DNA from: Extensimonas soli
GTDB taxonomy: Bacteria > Pseudomonadota > Gammaproteobacteria > Burkholderiales > Burkholderiaceae_C
Direction: 5' to 3'
Length of the DNA stretch: 64,000 nt
Assembly: GCF_029211265.1 (NCBI RefSeq)
Contig: NZ_JARGEL010000004.1
Coordinates: 27,936 to 91,935, forward strand
Made by a program: the position numbers and the translations under genes. Positions 34,305 to 43,872 of this stretch are shown here, piece after piece; positions within the stretch are counted from its first letter, which is position 1; every line of letters begins with the position of its first letter. The notes below the pieces were generated by a model that was not told where the DNA came from, made no database searches, and saw nothing but the letters and a program-made list of their open reading frames with translations.

Positions 34305-35270
34305 TCATGCCCGCCGTGGCTGCAGCACCAGCCCCAGCCCGGCCATGATGGGCAGCGCGCCGAGCAGGTCGGACAGAGGGATGTGCTCGCCGAGCAGCAG
34401 CACCGCGAGCAAGGTGCCGAACAACGGGTTCAGCAAGTGGAAGCTGCTCGCGCGGCTGGCCCCGCCGTGGCGCACCAGCCACAGCAACATCAAGGTGGTG
34501 CCGATCGAAACCACCACCGCGAGGTACAGCAGGCTGCCGAAAAATGCCGCGCTCGGCAGCACGGCCAGCCCCTCGCGCCACCAGGCGAGCGGCAGCAGAA
34601 CGAGGCCGCTCGCCGGTAGTTGGATCAACGCGATGCGCCACGGATCGAGCCGGCCCGCGATCTTTCGGTACAGCAAGGTCGAAACCGACAAGGCCACCGT
34701 GCCCAGCAGGATCAGCGCCACGCCGTGCAGGTCGGCTGACCCCGAAAGCGCCCGTGCGCGCATGATCCAGACCACGCCCGCAAAACCCGCAGCGAGCCCC
34801 GCGGCGGCGCGCCAGCCGAGCCGCTCGCGCAGCGCCAGCGCCGCGAGCGCCGAGGTCACCAAAGGGCTGGTGCTCACGACGATGGTGGTGAGCCCCGCGG
34901 GCACCGTGCGCATGCCCACGAACGCGAGCCCCAGATAGACGGCGTTGTTGAGCAAGCCCGCAAGCAGCGCCACGAGCCCATCGCGCAGCTGCTGCGCCTT
35001 GGGCGCACGCTCGGGCCGTCCCGGGGCGCCGGCACCCTGCACACCACCGGGCGTGCCAGCCCGCAGACGGGCGATCGGCCAGACCAGCAGCCCCGCGAGC
35101 AAAAAGCGCAGGCTCAGCAAGGTCAAGGGCCCGCTCGCCGCCATGCCGACCTTGCCCGCGATGAAAGCCGAACTCCACACGAGACTGAACAGCGTGCCCA
35201 CGAGCGCAAAGCGCAAGCGCGAAACCGCAGCCGGCGTGGTGGGCGGGGCAGTGATTCGAACGCGGGGCAT
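34305..35270 (-). CDS. EamA-family (DMT) transporter
   Basis: A 321-residue inner-membrane transporter with two EamA repeats of about five helices each. Typical segments: LVGTLFSLVWSSAFIAGKVG at the start, LSLRFLLAGLLVWPIARL, and the second repeat ending LNPLFGTLLAVLLLGEHIPLSDLLGALPIMAGLGLVL. The family exports amino acids, sugars or drugs; the substrate is unknown here. ATG 35270 is preferred to a longer frame from 35297. The gene is bracketed by two copies of the dispersed motif and sits where gspF would be expected, which might mark an ancient insertion. Confidence 0.88.
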   Translation of the reverse strand: MPRVRITAPPTTPAAVSRLRFALVGTLFSLVWSSAFIAGKVGMAASGPLTLLSLRFLLAGLLVWPIARLRAGTPGGVQGAGAPGRPERAPKAQQLRDGLVALLAGLLNNAVYLGLAFVGMRTVPAGLTTIVVSTSPLVTSALAALALRERLGWRAAAGLAAGFAGVVWIMRARALSGSADLHGVALILLGTVALSVSTLLYRKIAGRLDPWRIALIQLPASGLVLLPLAWWREGLAVLPSAAFFGSLLYLAVVVSIGTTLMLLWLVRHGGASRASSFHLLNPLFGTLLAVLLLGEHIPLSDLLGALPIMAGLGLVLQPRRA

Positions 35271-35295
35271 GCTTGCTTGCCGGTGAGATTGACGC

Positions 35296-35344
35296 AAAAA
35301 GCCGCCAGGCGCTTATGGCTTAGCTGGGCAGCTATGTTTTTTGA
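35296..35344. repeat. Dispersed ATAGCTG-type motif upstream of the EamA gene
   Basis: AAAAAGCCGCCAGGCGCTTA then TGGCTTAGCTGGGCAGCTAT then a T-run. It lies in the 164-bp gap between the EamA start and the antitoxin stop, which otherwise shows nothing recognisable. Confidence 0.6.
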
Positions 35345-35434
35345 ACGCCGTGCAGGCTGAGAAAAGCGCGGCCGCACACCATCGCCGCGACAAATCTCGT
35401 GGGGCGAGGCGCACAGCAGCGCGTTTCGCGAAGG

Positions 35435-35716
35435 TCAAGCATCTTCGAACACCCGCATTTCGATGTGCAGTCCGGCGGCCGTCGCCATGTTCACCAGCGC
35501 ATCGAGACTGAAGAGGTTGATCTTGCCGCGCATCAGGTCGGAAATACGCGGTTGCGTCACGCCGAAGAGCCTGGCCGCTTGCGCCTGGCTCATTTCGGTG
35601 CGTGTAAGGTGGTTCTTCAGCGCCATCACCAAGGCGGAACGCAGCTTCATGTTTTCCGCCTCTTCCGAGGTGTCTTCGATGGCATCCCAGACGCTGGCAA
35701 ATCGTTGCTTGCTCAT
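35435..35716 (-). CDS. XRE-family antitoxin (HigA/HTH-type)
   Basis: A 93-residue helix-turn-helix protein. The DNA-binding motif is MSQAQAARLFGVTQPRISDLMRG, and the short ends are typical of HigA2-like antitoxins (DUF5069-unrelated XRE type with C-terminal LFSLDALVNMATAAGLHIEMRV). It neutralises the toxin encoded just upstream and represses the operon. Its ATG overlaps the toxin stop by four bases, so toxin is translated first. The GC content is lower than in surrounding genes, which fits a mobile module. Confidence 0.88.
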   Translation of the reverse strand: MSKQRFASVWDAIEDTSEEAENMKLRSALVMALKNHLTRTEMSQAQAARLFGVTQPRISDLMRGKINLFSLDALVNMATAAGLHIEMRVFEDA

Positions 35717-36051
35717 GGTTCTAGCTCCTTCAACAAGTCGCGGTAACGCTTGGCGGCCAAGTCTAGATCGGTCTTGCTGGTCTTCTCTGTCTTCTTCTGA
35801 AAGCAGTGAAGCACATAGACCGCATCGGCGAACTTGGCAACGTAGATGACCCGAAACGCACCGGCGGCATCCCGAATCCGAATTTCCTTCACACCTTGGC
35901 CCACGGTGTGCATGGGCTTCCAGTCGTCTGGTTCCTGGCCGTTTTGCACCAAGTCGAGTTGATGACCCGCTTCACGCCTGGCCGGAAGAGGAAAGTCTCG
36001 AAGGTCATCAAGGGATTTCCCCCGAAACTCAATGGGCTTGGTGTCGGCCAT
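35713..36051 (-). CDS. RelE/HigB-type toxin (phage Gp49-like)
   Basis: A 112-residue basic protein with the Gp49/HigB2 pattern: FPLPARREAGHQLDLVQNG, then GVKEIRIRDAAGAFRVIYVAKFADAVYVLHCFQKKTEKT. The KEIR...YRV(I)Y and LHCFQKKT phrases are diagnostic. Such toxins cleave mRNA on the ribosome. It precedes the antitoxin gene (toxin-first order as in higBA). ATG 36051 is assigned because homology starts there and a sigma-70-like promoter lies directly upstream, giving little or no 5' leader. Confidence 0.88.
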   Translation of the reverse strand: MADTKPIEFRGKSLDDLRDFPLPARREAGHQLDLVQNGQEPDDWKPMHTVGQGVKEIRIRDAAGAFRVIYVAKFADAVYVLHCFQKKTEKTSKTDLDLAAKRYRDLLKELEP

Positions 36052-36057
36052 TCGTGA

Positions 36058-36086
36058 AATATACAATTTTTTATATTTTAAAGCAA
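36058..36086 (-). promoter_or_regulatory. Sigma-70-type promoter of the toxin-antitoxin pair
   Basis: On the minus strand TTGCTT (36086-36081), a 17-bp spacer and TATATT (36063-36058). The region is strikingly AT-rich. Transcription should start within a few bases of the toxin ATG at 36051, so the message may be leaderless. Confidence 0.6.
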
Positions 36087-36404
36087 GCTCGCTTGTGCTC
36101 CGCCGGAGCAAGCAAGCGACGTGGCGTGCGTTGTTTTCCGTTTCCTGCGGCGACCCCAGCAAAATCAAAGGCCCGTGCCCCAGAGCATGGGTCGCGGCGC
36201 GGATTACGAACATTTTTGCCACCTTGTGCTTATGCATCCTGCGCAAGCAGCTATGAAAAAACAAGCAACAAAACGCCTTTGTACCGGCGTTACACAAGGC
36301 AGAAAAATGTGGACGCAGGCAACAGCAGGAAAGATTGCTGGCCCTGCCCGCCTTGCTGCGGTGCAATGAAGCCTCGTTCAACCACTTGCTTGAAAGGAGC
36401 TTTC
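36087..36404. other. Intergenic region with one dispersed motif
   Basis: About 318 bp of moderately AT-rich sequence upstream of the EF-hand gene. A dispersed-motif copy occurs at 36224-36260 (ACCTTGTGCTTATGCATCC then TGCGCAAGCAGCTATGAAAA). Short frames here have no support as genes. Confidence 0.5.
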
Positions 36405-36806
36405 ATGAAAGCACAGCAACGATGCCTTTTCCCGTTCGAGACACGCAGCGTGATGCTTTTTGCAGCCCTGACCCTGGGCGGCCTGGGCGCGGCGCAGGCG
36501 CAGGGCAACGCCCCCGCGCCGCAGTGGGGCCCGGCAGGATCGTCAGAAAAATCCGCGCCGCGCTCGAATGCACAGGCCGCGCAACCAGCGCACGAGCATA
36601 GCGATGCGCCCAAGGAAGGCCAGGCCAGCGGCCGGGCCGATGCCGTGGAAGAGGCCTTCGAGCGCGCCGACGCCAACCATGACGGCCAGTTGAGCCCGCA
36701 GGAGGCCGCCACGCTGCCCGCCATCAGCCAGCGCTTTCAGGCGCTGGACACCGACCACAACGGCATGCTCTCGCGCGAAGAGTTCGCGCGCGGCGCCCAG
36801 CCCTGA
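36405..36806 (+). CDS. Secreted EF-hand domain protein
   Basis: A 133-residue exported protein. The signal peptide is MKAQQRCLFPFETRSVMLFA followed by ALTLGGLGAAQAQ, with cleavage after AQAQ. A low-complexity Ala/Pro/Ser stretch precedes two EF-hand loops, DANHDGQLSPQE and DTDHNGMLSREE, that should bind calcium. The start ATG 36405 has a good ribosome binding site (AAGGAG, 8 bases away). It appears monocistronic. Family members in betaproteobacteria are periplasmic calcium-binding proteins without known partners. Confidence 0.88.
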   Translation: MKAQQRCLFPFETRSVMLFAALTLGGLGAAQAQGNAPAPQWGPAGSSEKSAPRSNAQAAQPAHEHSDAPKEGQASGRADAVEEAFERADANHDGQLSPQEAATLPAISQRFQALDTDHNGMLSREEFARGAQP

Positions 36807-36889
36807 GACTCTGGAAGGAAACCGAAAACCGAAGAGACGAATGGCCTTGCAGGCGTCCGCCATTTTGCTGTCAAAAACGCTCATGAGAA

Positions 36890-36926
36890 TGCAGGACTCC
36901 TCACAACCCCTTTCGGAGTCCCTGCA
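36890..36926 (+). promoter_or_regulatory. Hairpin covering the ribosome binding site of the phosphoesterase gene
   Basis: The arms TGCAGGACTCC (36890-36900) and GGAGTCCCTGCA (36915-36926) can pair with one bulge, 14-base loop. The second arm contains the GGAG Shine-Dalgarno sequence and ends exactly at the ATG, so translation could be controlled by its folding. Confidence 0.5.
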
Positions 36927-38507
36927 ATGCCATTCGCTTCATCATTTCAACCGTTGCGCCGTGCACCATTCACTGCGACGGTGCTCGCGGCCGCTGCCAC
37001 GCTTTCTCTGAGCGCTTGCGGTGGTGGCGACTCGGGGACACCGGCAGCACAGATCGACACTGTGGTCGTCATCTACGCCGAAAACCGCAGTTTCGACAAC
37101 CTGTTCGGCCTGTTCCCTGGCGCCAACGGCATCGCCAATGCGCTCAAGGATCCTGCCAGCTACACACAGCTGGACCGTGACGGCGTCACCCCTCTGGCCA
37201 CGCTGCCAGCGGTATGGAATGCCCCCAGCGCAAATGCCGCCGCCTGGGCGTTCGTGTCGTCGCTGCCGAACAAGCCGTTCCAGATCAACGCCGCCCAGCC
37301 CGGCGGTGTGCCCGGACAGGGCGTGGACGTGACTTCGCCAGATCTCGTGCACCGCTTTTACAACAACCAAATGCAAATCAACGGCGGCAAAAACAATCAA
37401 TATGCGGCTTGGTCAGATGCCGGTGGTCTGTCCATGGGCTACTACGATGGCTCCTCGATGGCGATGTGGAAGATCGCCCAGCAATACACACTGGCCGACA
37501 ACTTTTTCCAGGGGGCATTCGGCGGCTCGTTCCTGAACCACTTCTGGCTCGTCTGCGCCTGCTCTCCCGCATGGAACAACCCGCCCAGCTCGCGGATTTC
37601 GAGCGTGGATGCTTCGGGAACCAGGCTGGTGCTGTCAGCAAGCAACCCGGTAAGCGCACTGACCGGTGCACCGAAGTACGCCGGCGACTTGAACATCACG
37701 CCGCAATCGACGGACGGCAAATACTATGCCGTCAACACGACCCAGCCGCCGTACCAACCCAGCGGCACGCCGCCAGCCAGCGGCGCAGACGCGCGGCTGG
37801 CCGACCCGACCGGCGGCGGCTCTGCAGGCAATATGCCGCTGCCACCCATAGACTCTTCGCAAACCAAAACCGTGGGGGATACGCTCACCTCCAAGGGCAT
37901 CAACTGGGTATGGTATGCGGGCGCCTGGAAGCAAGCGCTGGCCGACCGTACGGCCATCTACAACAACGGCACGCCGAATTTCCAGCCGCACCACCAGCCG
38001 TTCAACTACTTCTCGCGCTTCGATCCGACCACGACTACTGGCCAGACTGAACGCGCCGCCCACCTGAAAGACTACACCGACCTGCTCGCCGACATCGACA
38101 AGGGGGCACTCCCCAGCGTGGTGTTCTACAAACCGCAAGGCAACCTGAACCAGCACCCCGGCTACACCGACGTGATGTCGGGCGATGCCCACCTGGCCGG
38201 CCTGATCGCCAAGCTGCAGCAAAGCCCGCAGTGGAAGCACATGGCCATCGTCGTGACCTATGACGAAAATGGCGGCTTCTTCGACCACGTCGCGCCCCCC
38301 AAGGCTGACCGCTTTGGGCCAGGCACGCGCATCCCGGCCATCATCGTTTCGCCGTATGCCAAAAAGGGCTATGTCGACCACACGAGCTACGACACGACCT
38401 CCATCATCAAATTCATTACGAAGCGCTTCGGACTCGACCCGCTGTCGGGCGCCCGTGCCAGCGCCGGCGACTTGATGAACGCCTTCGATTTTTCGCAAAC
38501 GCCGTAA
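36927..38507 (+). CDS. Phosphoesterase (phospholipase C/acid phosphatase AcpA family) lipoprotein
   Basis: A 526-residue exported phosphoesterase of the PF04185 family. The N-terminus is a lipoprotein-like signal ending LSLSACGGGDSG. The family motif ENRSFDNLFGLFPGANGI follows at about residue 52, with the active-site Asn/Ser region, and the metal-binding ends appear as YDENGGFFDHVAPP and HTSYDTTSIIKFITKRFGLDPL. It cleaves phosphomonoesters or phospholipids outside the cytoplasm. The codon use is somewhat less extreme in G+C than in neighbours, hinting at more recent transfer. A hairpin overlaps the ribosome binding site. Confidence 0.88.
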   Translation: MPFASSFQPLRRAPFTATVLAAAATLSLSACGGGDSGTPAAQIDTVVVIYAENRSFDNLFGLFPGANGIANALKDPASYTQLDRDGVTPLATLPAVWNAPSANAAAWAFVSSLPNKPFQINAAQPGGVPGQGVDVTSPDLVHRFYNNQMQINGGKNNQYAAWSDAGGLSMGYYDGSSMAMWKIAQQYTLADNFFQGAFGGSFLNHFWLVCACSPAWNNPPSSRISSVDASGTRLVLSASNPVSALTGAPKYAGDLNITPQSTDGKYYAVNTTQPPYQPSGTPPASGADARLADPTGGGSAGNMPLPPIDSSQTKTVGDTLTSKGINWVWYAGAWKQALADRTAIYNNGTPNFQPHHQPFNYFSRFDPTTTTGQTERAAHLKDYTDLLADIDKGALPSVVFYKPQGNLNQHPGYTDVMSGDAHLAGLIAKLQQSPQWKHMAIVVTYDENGGFFDHVAPPKADRFGPGTRIPAIIVSPYAKKGYVDHTSYDTTSIIKFITKRFGLDPLSGARASAGDLMNAFDFSQTP

Positions 38508-38583
38508 CGCCCAGGGGCGATAGCAGCACGCTACCGCTCCTGCTTTGTCTTTGTCGTTGAAGGCCAGTCGGCCCCGCGCGTCG

Positions 38584-39791
<1,208 letters not shown>

Positions 39792-39792
<1 letters not shown>

Positions 39793-40667
39793 CAGACGCC
39801 CTCCCCGGCCTGTGGTTCGGCCTGGAGGATGGCCGGCTCCCCGCTGGATTGGGCGGGTAGCGCCTCTGTTGCCGCCGTCACGCTCTGGTGGCCCGGGCGC
39901 AGCATCAGCGGCGCGGGGTTGGGTGCGTCGCGCTCCACCTGGCCATCGACGAAGTGCACGATGCGCCGCGCGTAGTCGGCCATGTCGGGCTCGTGCGTGA
40001 CCATGAGCACGGTGATGCCGTGCTCGACGTTCAGGCGCCACAGCAATTCCATGATTTCATGACTGCGCCGCGAGTCGAGGTTGCCCGTGGGCTCGTCGGC
40101 GAGCAGCACCGCCGGCGCCGTGACGATGGCGCGCGCAATGGCCACGCGCTGCTGCTGCCCGCCCGAGAGCTCGGCCGAAGTGTGGTGCTCCCAACCCTTG
40201 AGGCCTACGTCCGCGAGCGCCTGCGTAGCCGCGGCGTGGCGCTGGGCCGCGGGCTCGCCGCGGTACAGCAGCGGCAGTTCGACGTTTTCGAGCGCGGTGG
40301 TGCGCGGCAGCAGGTGAAAGCCCTGGAACACGAAGCCGAAGTAGCGCCGCCGCAGCAACGCGCGCTCGTCGCGTGAGAGGCCTTCGACGTGCACACCGCG
40401 AAACAGGTACGCGCCGGTGCTCGGGTGGTCGAGGCAACCGAGGATGTTCATGGCCGTCGATTTGCCCGAACCGCTCGGCCCCATGATGGCCACGAAGTCG
40501 CCCTGCTGCACGTCCAGGCTGATGCCCTTGAGCGCCTGGAAAGCCAGTGCCCCTTCGCCATAGACCTTGGTCACGCCGCGCAGGCCGATCAGGGGCTGCG
40601 ATCGTGGCGACGAAGGTGGTGGCGACGCCGATGGCTGCGGCGGCGCGGCGCCCTGCGCTGCGCTCAT
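39792..40667 (-). CDS. MacB-type ABC transporter ATP-binding protein
   Basis: A 291-residue ATPase. Walker [10 protein letters not shown], signature [14 protein letters not shown], Walker [14 protein letters not shown] and the H-loop VTHEP are all intact. An N-terminal Pro/Ser-rich stretch (residues 1-25) and a C-terminal ~40-residue tail lie outside the core. It powers the tripartite pump with the MacA-like adaptor upstream and permease downstream; its start overlaps the adaptor stop by four bases. Confidence 0.93.
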
Positions 40668-42067
40668 GGCTTGGCCCCGGCGCGGCGCTGGTCGATGATC
40701 ACGGCCATGCCGGGCTGCAGGCCGTCGCCGCTCACTTCGGTCACGCGGCCGTCGCTGATGCCCACCTGCACGCGCACGGGCTGCGGCTGGCCGTCCTTGA
40801 GCAGCCACAGCTGGCGCTCGTTGCTGCCCTGCGCAGCGGCGGGGCCTTTGGCCACCGTGCCGGCCTTGCGCGCGTTGCGCGGCATGTGCGGCATGAGCTG
40901 CGCCATGATGCCGCCGCCCGAGCCGCCAGATTTTGCCCCGCCCGGCGTGGACGCCGCACCCGCCGCCCCCGCCCCGCCCGCCTGCGTGGGCGTGAAGCGC
41001 AGCGCCGTGTTGGGCACCAGCAGCACGTCCTTGCGCTCGGTGGCAACGATGGTCGCGGTGGCCGTCATGCCGGGGCGCAGACTCAGGTCGTGGTTGTCCA
41101 CGTCGAGCCAGGTGGTGTAGGTGACCACGTTGTCGGTCTTGGTCGAGCCGAAGGACACGCGCGTGACCTCGGCCGGAAAGCGCCGCGTGGGGTAGGCGCT
41201 GACCGTGAAGCTGGACGGCTGCCCCACGCGCACCACGCCCACGTCGGCCTCGTCGACGTCGGCATAGACGCGCAGATGCGTCAGGTCTTCGGCCAGCGTG
41301 AGCAGGGTCACGGCCTGCAGCGACGCGGCCACGGCGTTGCCGGGCTCGACCGTGCGCGCGAGCACCACGCCGTCTATGGGCGAGCGGATCGAGGCCTTGG
41401 CGAGGTTGGTCTCGTCGGTGGAAAGCGCCGCGCGCGCGTCCTGCACGCTCGCACGCGCGCTGGCTTCGTCGGCACGCGCGCGCGCGAGCGTCGCGAGGCC
41501 CGTGTCGAGCTCGGCCGCCGAGGGCACCTTGCCGCCCGACAGGCGCGCCACTTCCTGCAGGCGCGCGTAGTTCGCCTGGGCCTCCTTGGTCGTGGCCTCG
41601 GCCTGCGCCAACTTCGCCTGCGCCGCGGCCAGCGTGGCGCGCGAGCGCTGCACCTGCGCTTCGAGCTTGGCGGTGTCGAGCACGATCAGCACCTGGCCTT
41701 TTTTCACGCGGTCGTTCACGTCCACGAACACGTCGCGCACCGTGCCCGAGAGTTCACTGCCTATGGCCACCGAGCGCGTGGGCTGCAGGATGCCGTTGGC
41801 CATCACGCTGAGCGTGATGTTGCCGCGGCGCAGCGCTTCGGTGACGTAGCTCGGCGCGGCGCTGGCGCTTTGCTGCACGCGCCAGTAGTAGCCGCCGCCC
41901 GCCACGAGCACGAGCGCGAACAGGCCCAGCCACATGCCGGGGCGCTGCCACCAGCGGCGCACCAGGCCGTCGCCGAGCAGGTTTTTCAGCTCGGCCACAT
42001 CGGGCCGGGTCTGCGCCGCGGGCGCTGCGGCAGGTGCAGGAGAAGCCGAGGGATCGGAAGAGGTCAT
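40664..42067 (-). CDS. MacA-like periplasmic adaptor (HlyD family)
   Basis: A 467-residue membrane-fusion protein. One N-terminal transmembrane helix (MWLGLFALVLVAGGGYYW), a lipoyl-like half (GSELSGTVRDVFVDVNDRVKKGQ), an alpha-hairpin of coiled-coil sequence (residues ~110-215) and the second lipoyl half (ASIRSPIDGVVLARTVEPGN). A Gly/Ala-rich loop near residues 370-420 is unusual. It links the MacB-like pump to the outer-membrane factor encoded next to it. The ATG at 42067 is preferred over a longer frame. The adaptor stop overlaps the ATPase start. Confidence 0.9.
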   Translation of the reverse strand: MTSSDPSASPAPAAAPAAQTRPDVAELKNLLGDGLVRRWWQRPGMWLGLFALVLVAGGGYYWRVQQSASAAPSYVTEALRRGNITLSVMANGILQPTRSVAIGSELSGTVRDVFVDVNDRVKKGQVLIVLDTAKLEAQVQRSRATLAAAQAKLAQAEATTKEAQANYARLQEVARLSGGKVPSAAELDTGLATLARARADEASARASVQDARAALSTDETNLAKASIRSPIDGVVLARTVEPGNAVAASLQAVTLLTLAEDLTHLRVYADVDEADVGVVRVGQPSSFTVSAYPTRRFPAEVTRVSFGSTKTDNVVTYTTWLDVDNHDLSLRPGMTATATIVATERKDVLLVPNTALRFTPTQAGGAGAAGAASTPGGAKSGGSGGGIMAQLMPHMPRNARKAGTVAKGPAAAQGSNERQLWLLKDGQPQPVRVQVGISDGRVTEVSGDGLQPGMAVIIDQRRAGAKP

Positions 42068-42138
42068 GGTGGTGCCAAACAAGCAAAAACCGGTGGAATC
42101 GGTGGATGGAACGCGCGGGGTGCGGACACGCGAAAGGC

Positions 42139-43704
42139 TCACTGCGGCGCAGGGCCGTTCGTCCAGCCGCCGCCCAGCGCCTTGTAAAGACGCACGTGGT
42201 CGGCCGCGACGCTGGCCACGCTGCTCGCGACGCTGTCCTGCGCCGTGAGCAGGGTGCGCTGGGTGTCGAGCAGGGTCTGGAAGTCGATGCGGCCGCTGCG
42301 GTAGTTCTGCTCGGCCAGCAGCGCGGCGTTGCCCGCGGCCTCGGCGGCGGTCTGCAGGTGCGCCAGGCGCAGGCGCTCGTTGCGCAGCGCCGTGAGGGCG
42401 TCTTCCACGTCCTGCAGCGCGGTGAGCACGGCGGCTTCGTAGTCGCTGCGCACCTGCGCGAGCATGGCCTCCTGCACACGCACCTGCGCGCGCGCGGCGC
42501 CGCCGTCAAAGATCGGCGCCGTGACGCTCGCGAGCAGGCCGCGCGTCACCGCCTCGCCCGTGTCCAGCGCACCGAGCGTGAGCGCGCTCAGACCCAGCGA
42601 GCCGGCGATGTTGAAGCGCGGATAGCGCGCCGCGTCGGCCTGCAGCACGCGCGCGAGCGCCGCGGCGATGCGCTGCTCGGCGGCGTGCACGTCAGGGCGC
42701 TGGCGCAGTACCACGGCGGGGATTTCGAGCGCCAGATCGGCACTCGGCGCAGGCACGGCGGCCGGCGCGGCCAGCAGCGCATCGAGCGCCGCGGGCGCCT
42801 GCCCGGTGAGCACCGCGAGGCTGTGGCGCGACTGGTCCAGGCTCGCCTGCAGCGCCGGGATCATCGCCGCCGTCTGCTCGGCCACGGTGCGCGCCTGCTC
42901 CACCACCTGCGAGCTCGTGAGGCCCGCCTGCATGCGCCACTCGGTGAGCTGCAGCGTCTGGCGCTGCGTCAACAGGTTGCTGCGCGCAATCGCCAGGCGC
43001 TGCTGCAGTCCGCGCAGGTCGATGTAGTTGACCGCCACCTCGGCCGCGAGCGCCACCTGCACGGCGCCCAGGTTGGCCTCGGCGGCGCGCGCGTCGGCCT
43101 CGCTCGCCTGCAGCGCACCGCCCAGGCGGCCGAACAGGTCGGGTTCCCAGCTTGCGTCGAAGCCGGTCTGGAACTGGTTGCCGGTGTGGCCCGCGGCGCG
43201 GCTGCGCTGCGCCGAGCCCGAGGCGTTCAAACTGGGGCGCAGCGCCGCGGCCTGCACGTCCACCTGCGCACGCGCCTGCTGCAAGGCCGCAAGCGCACTG
43301 CGCACGCTGGGGTTGGCCAGCAAAGCCTGCTGCACCAGCGTGCTGAGCTGCGCATCGCCAAAGCGCTGCCACCACTGCGCGAGCGCGGCCGCATTGCCGG
43401 GCAGCAGCGCGGGACGGGCGGTATCGGCTGGGGTGGCTGGGGTAGGCGAGGCAGCTGAGGCGGGCGCAGCGGCGCCCGGCGCTGGCGCGGCAACGGGCGC
43501 CTGCACGGGCGCTGACCAGTCCGCGGGCAGCGCCACCGCAGGCACGGGCGAATCGGGCGGCACCCAGTGCGCGCAGCCTGCCAGCAGACCGAACAGGCTC
43601 GCGCCCAGCGCCGCCCGCCAGAGGGCCCGGGCGGGCGCCCCTGCCCTGTTGCGCGAAGGCCAAGCCGATGTGCTGGCCGAGGTGCTGATCGAGGTGCGGT
43701 GCAT
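42139..43704 (-). CDS. TolC/NodT-family outer-membrane efflux lipoprotein
   Basis: A 521-residue outer-membrane factor. The signal peptide ends at a lipobox LLAGCAHW, so the protein is lipidated. An Ala/Pro-rich linker is followed by the repeated TolC fold: GDAQLSTLVQQALLANPSV, YIDLRGLQQRLAIARSN and the second repeat with LTALQDVEDALTALRNERLRL and QNYRSGRIDFQTLLDTQRTLL. It is the first gene of the MacAB-like operon (71 bp before the adaptor start). The start ATG 43704 lies just downstream of a GGGGGG run. Longer frames are not supported. Confidence 0.92.
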   Translation of the reverse strand: MHRTSISTSASTSAWPSRNRAGAPARALWRAALGASLFGLLAGCAHWVPPDSPVPAVALPADWSAPVQAPVAAPAPGAAAPASAASPTPATPADTARPALLPGNAAALAQWWQRFGDAQLSTLVQQALLANPSVRSALAALQQARAQVDVQAAALRPSLNASGSAQRSRAAGHTGNQFQTGFDASWEPDLFGRLGGALQASEADARAAEANLGAVQVALAAEVAVNYIDLRGLQQRLAIARSNLLTQRQTLQLTEWRMQAGLTSSQVVEQARTVAEQTAAMIPALQASLDQSRHSLAVLTGQAPAALDALLAAPAAVPAPSADLALEIPAVVLRQRPDVHAAEQRIAAALARVLQADAARYPRFNIAGSLGLSALTLGALDTGEAVTRGLLASVTAPIFDGGAARAQVRVQEAMLAQVRSDYEAAVLTALQDVEDALTALRNERLRLAHLQTAAEAAGNAALLAEQNYRSGRIDFQTLLDTQRTLLTAQDSVASSVASVAADHVRLYKALGGGWTNGPAPQ

Positions 43705-43830
43705 GGGGGGCGATTGTGGCGGGCAAATTTGTCGCCTCAGGGCCCTTGTGGTGAACCCGCGGTAAAGACGCCGGCCAGATAACTCTTGATTCGATAGCGG
43801 AATGTAACCCATCAATTTGACGCATTGCGC

Positions 43831-43866
43831 TCTTCTATACAGCGCAAGAAGCTATCAAAGAAATAG
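43831..43866. repeat. Dispersed ATAGCTG-type motif between tsaD and the efflux operon
   Basis: TCTTCTATACAGCGCAAGAA then GCTATCAAAGAAATAG. It sits in the 168-bp gap 43705-43872, where nothing else is recognised. The gap is a plausible promoter region for the efflux operon. Confidence 0.55.
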
Positions 43867-43872
43867 TTATTT

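Noticed and set aside
36052..36404. Small plus-strand gene (82 codons from 36121)
   Set aside because: No ribosome binding site or recognisable composition; it overlaps a dispersed repeat.
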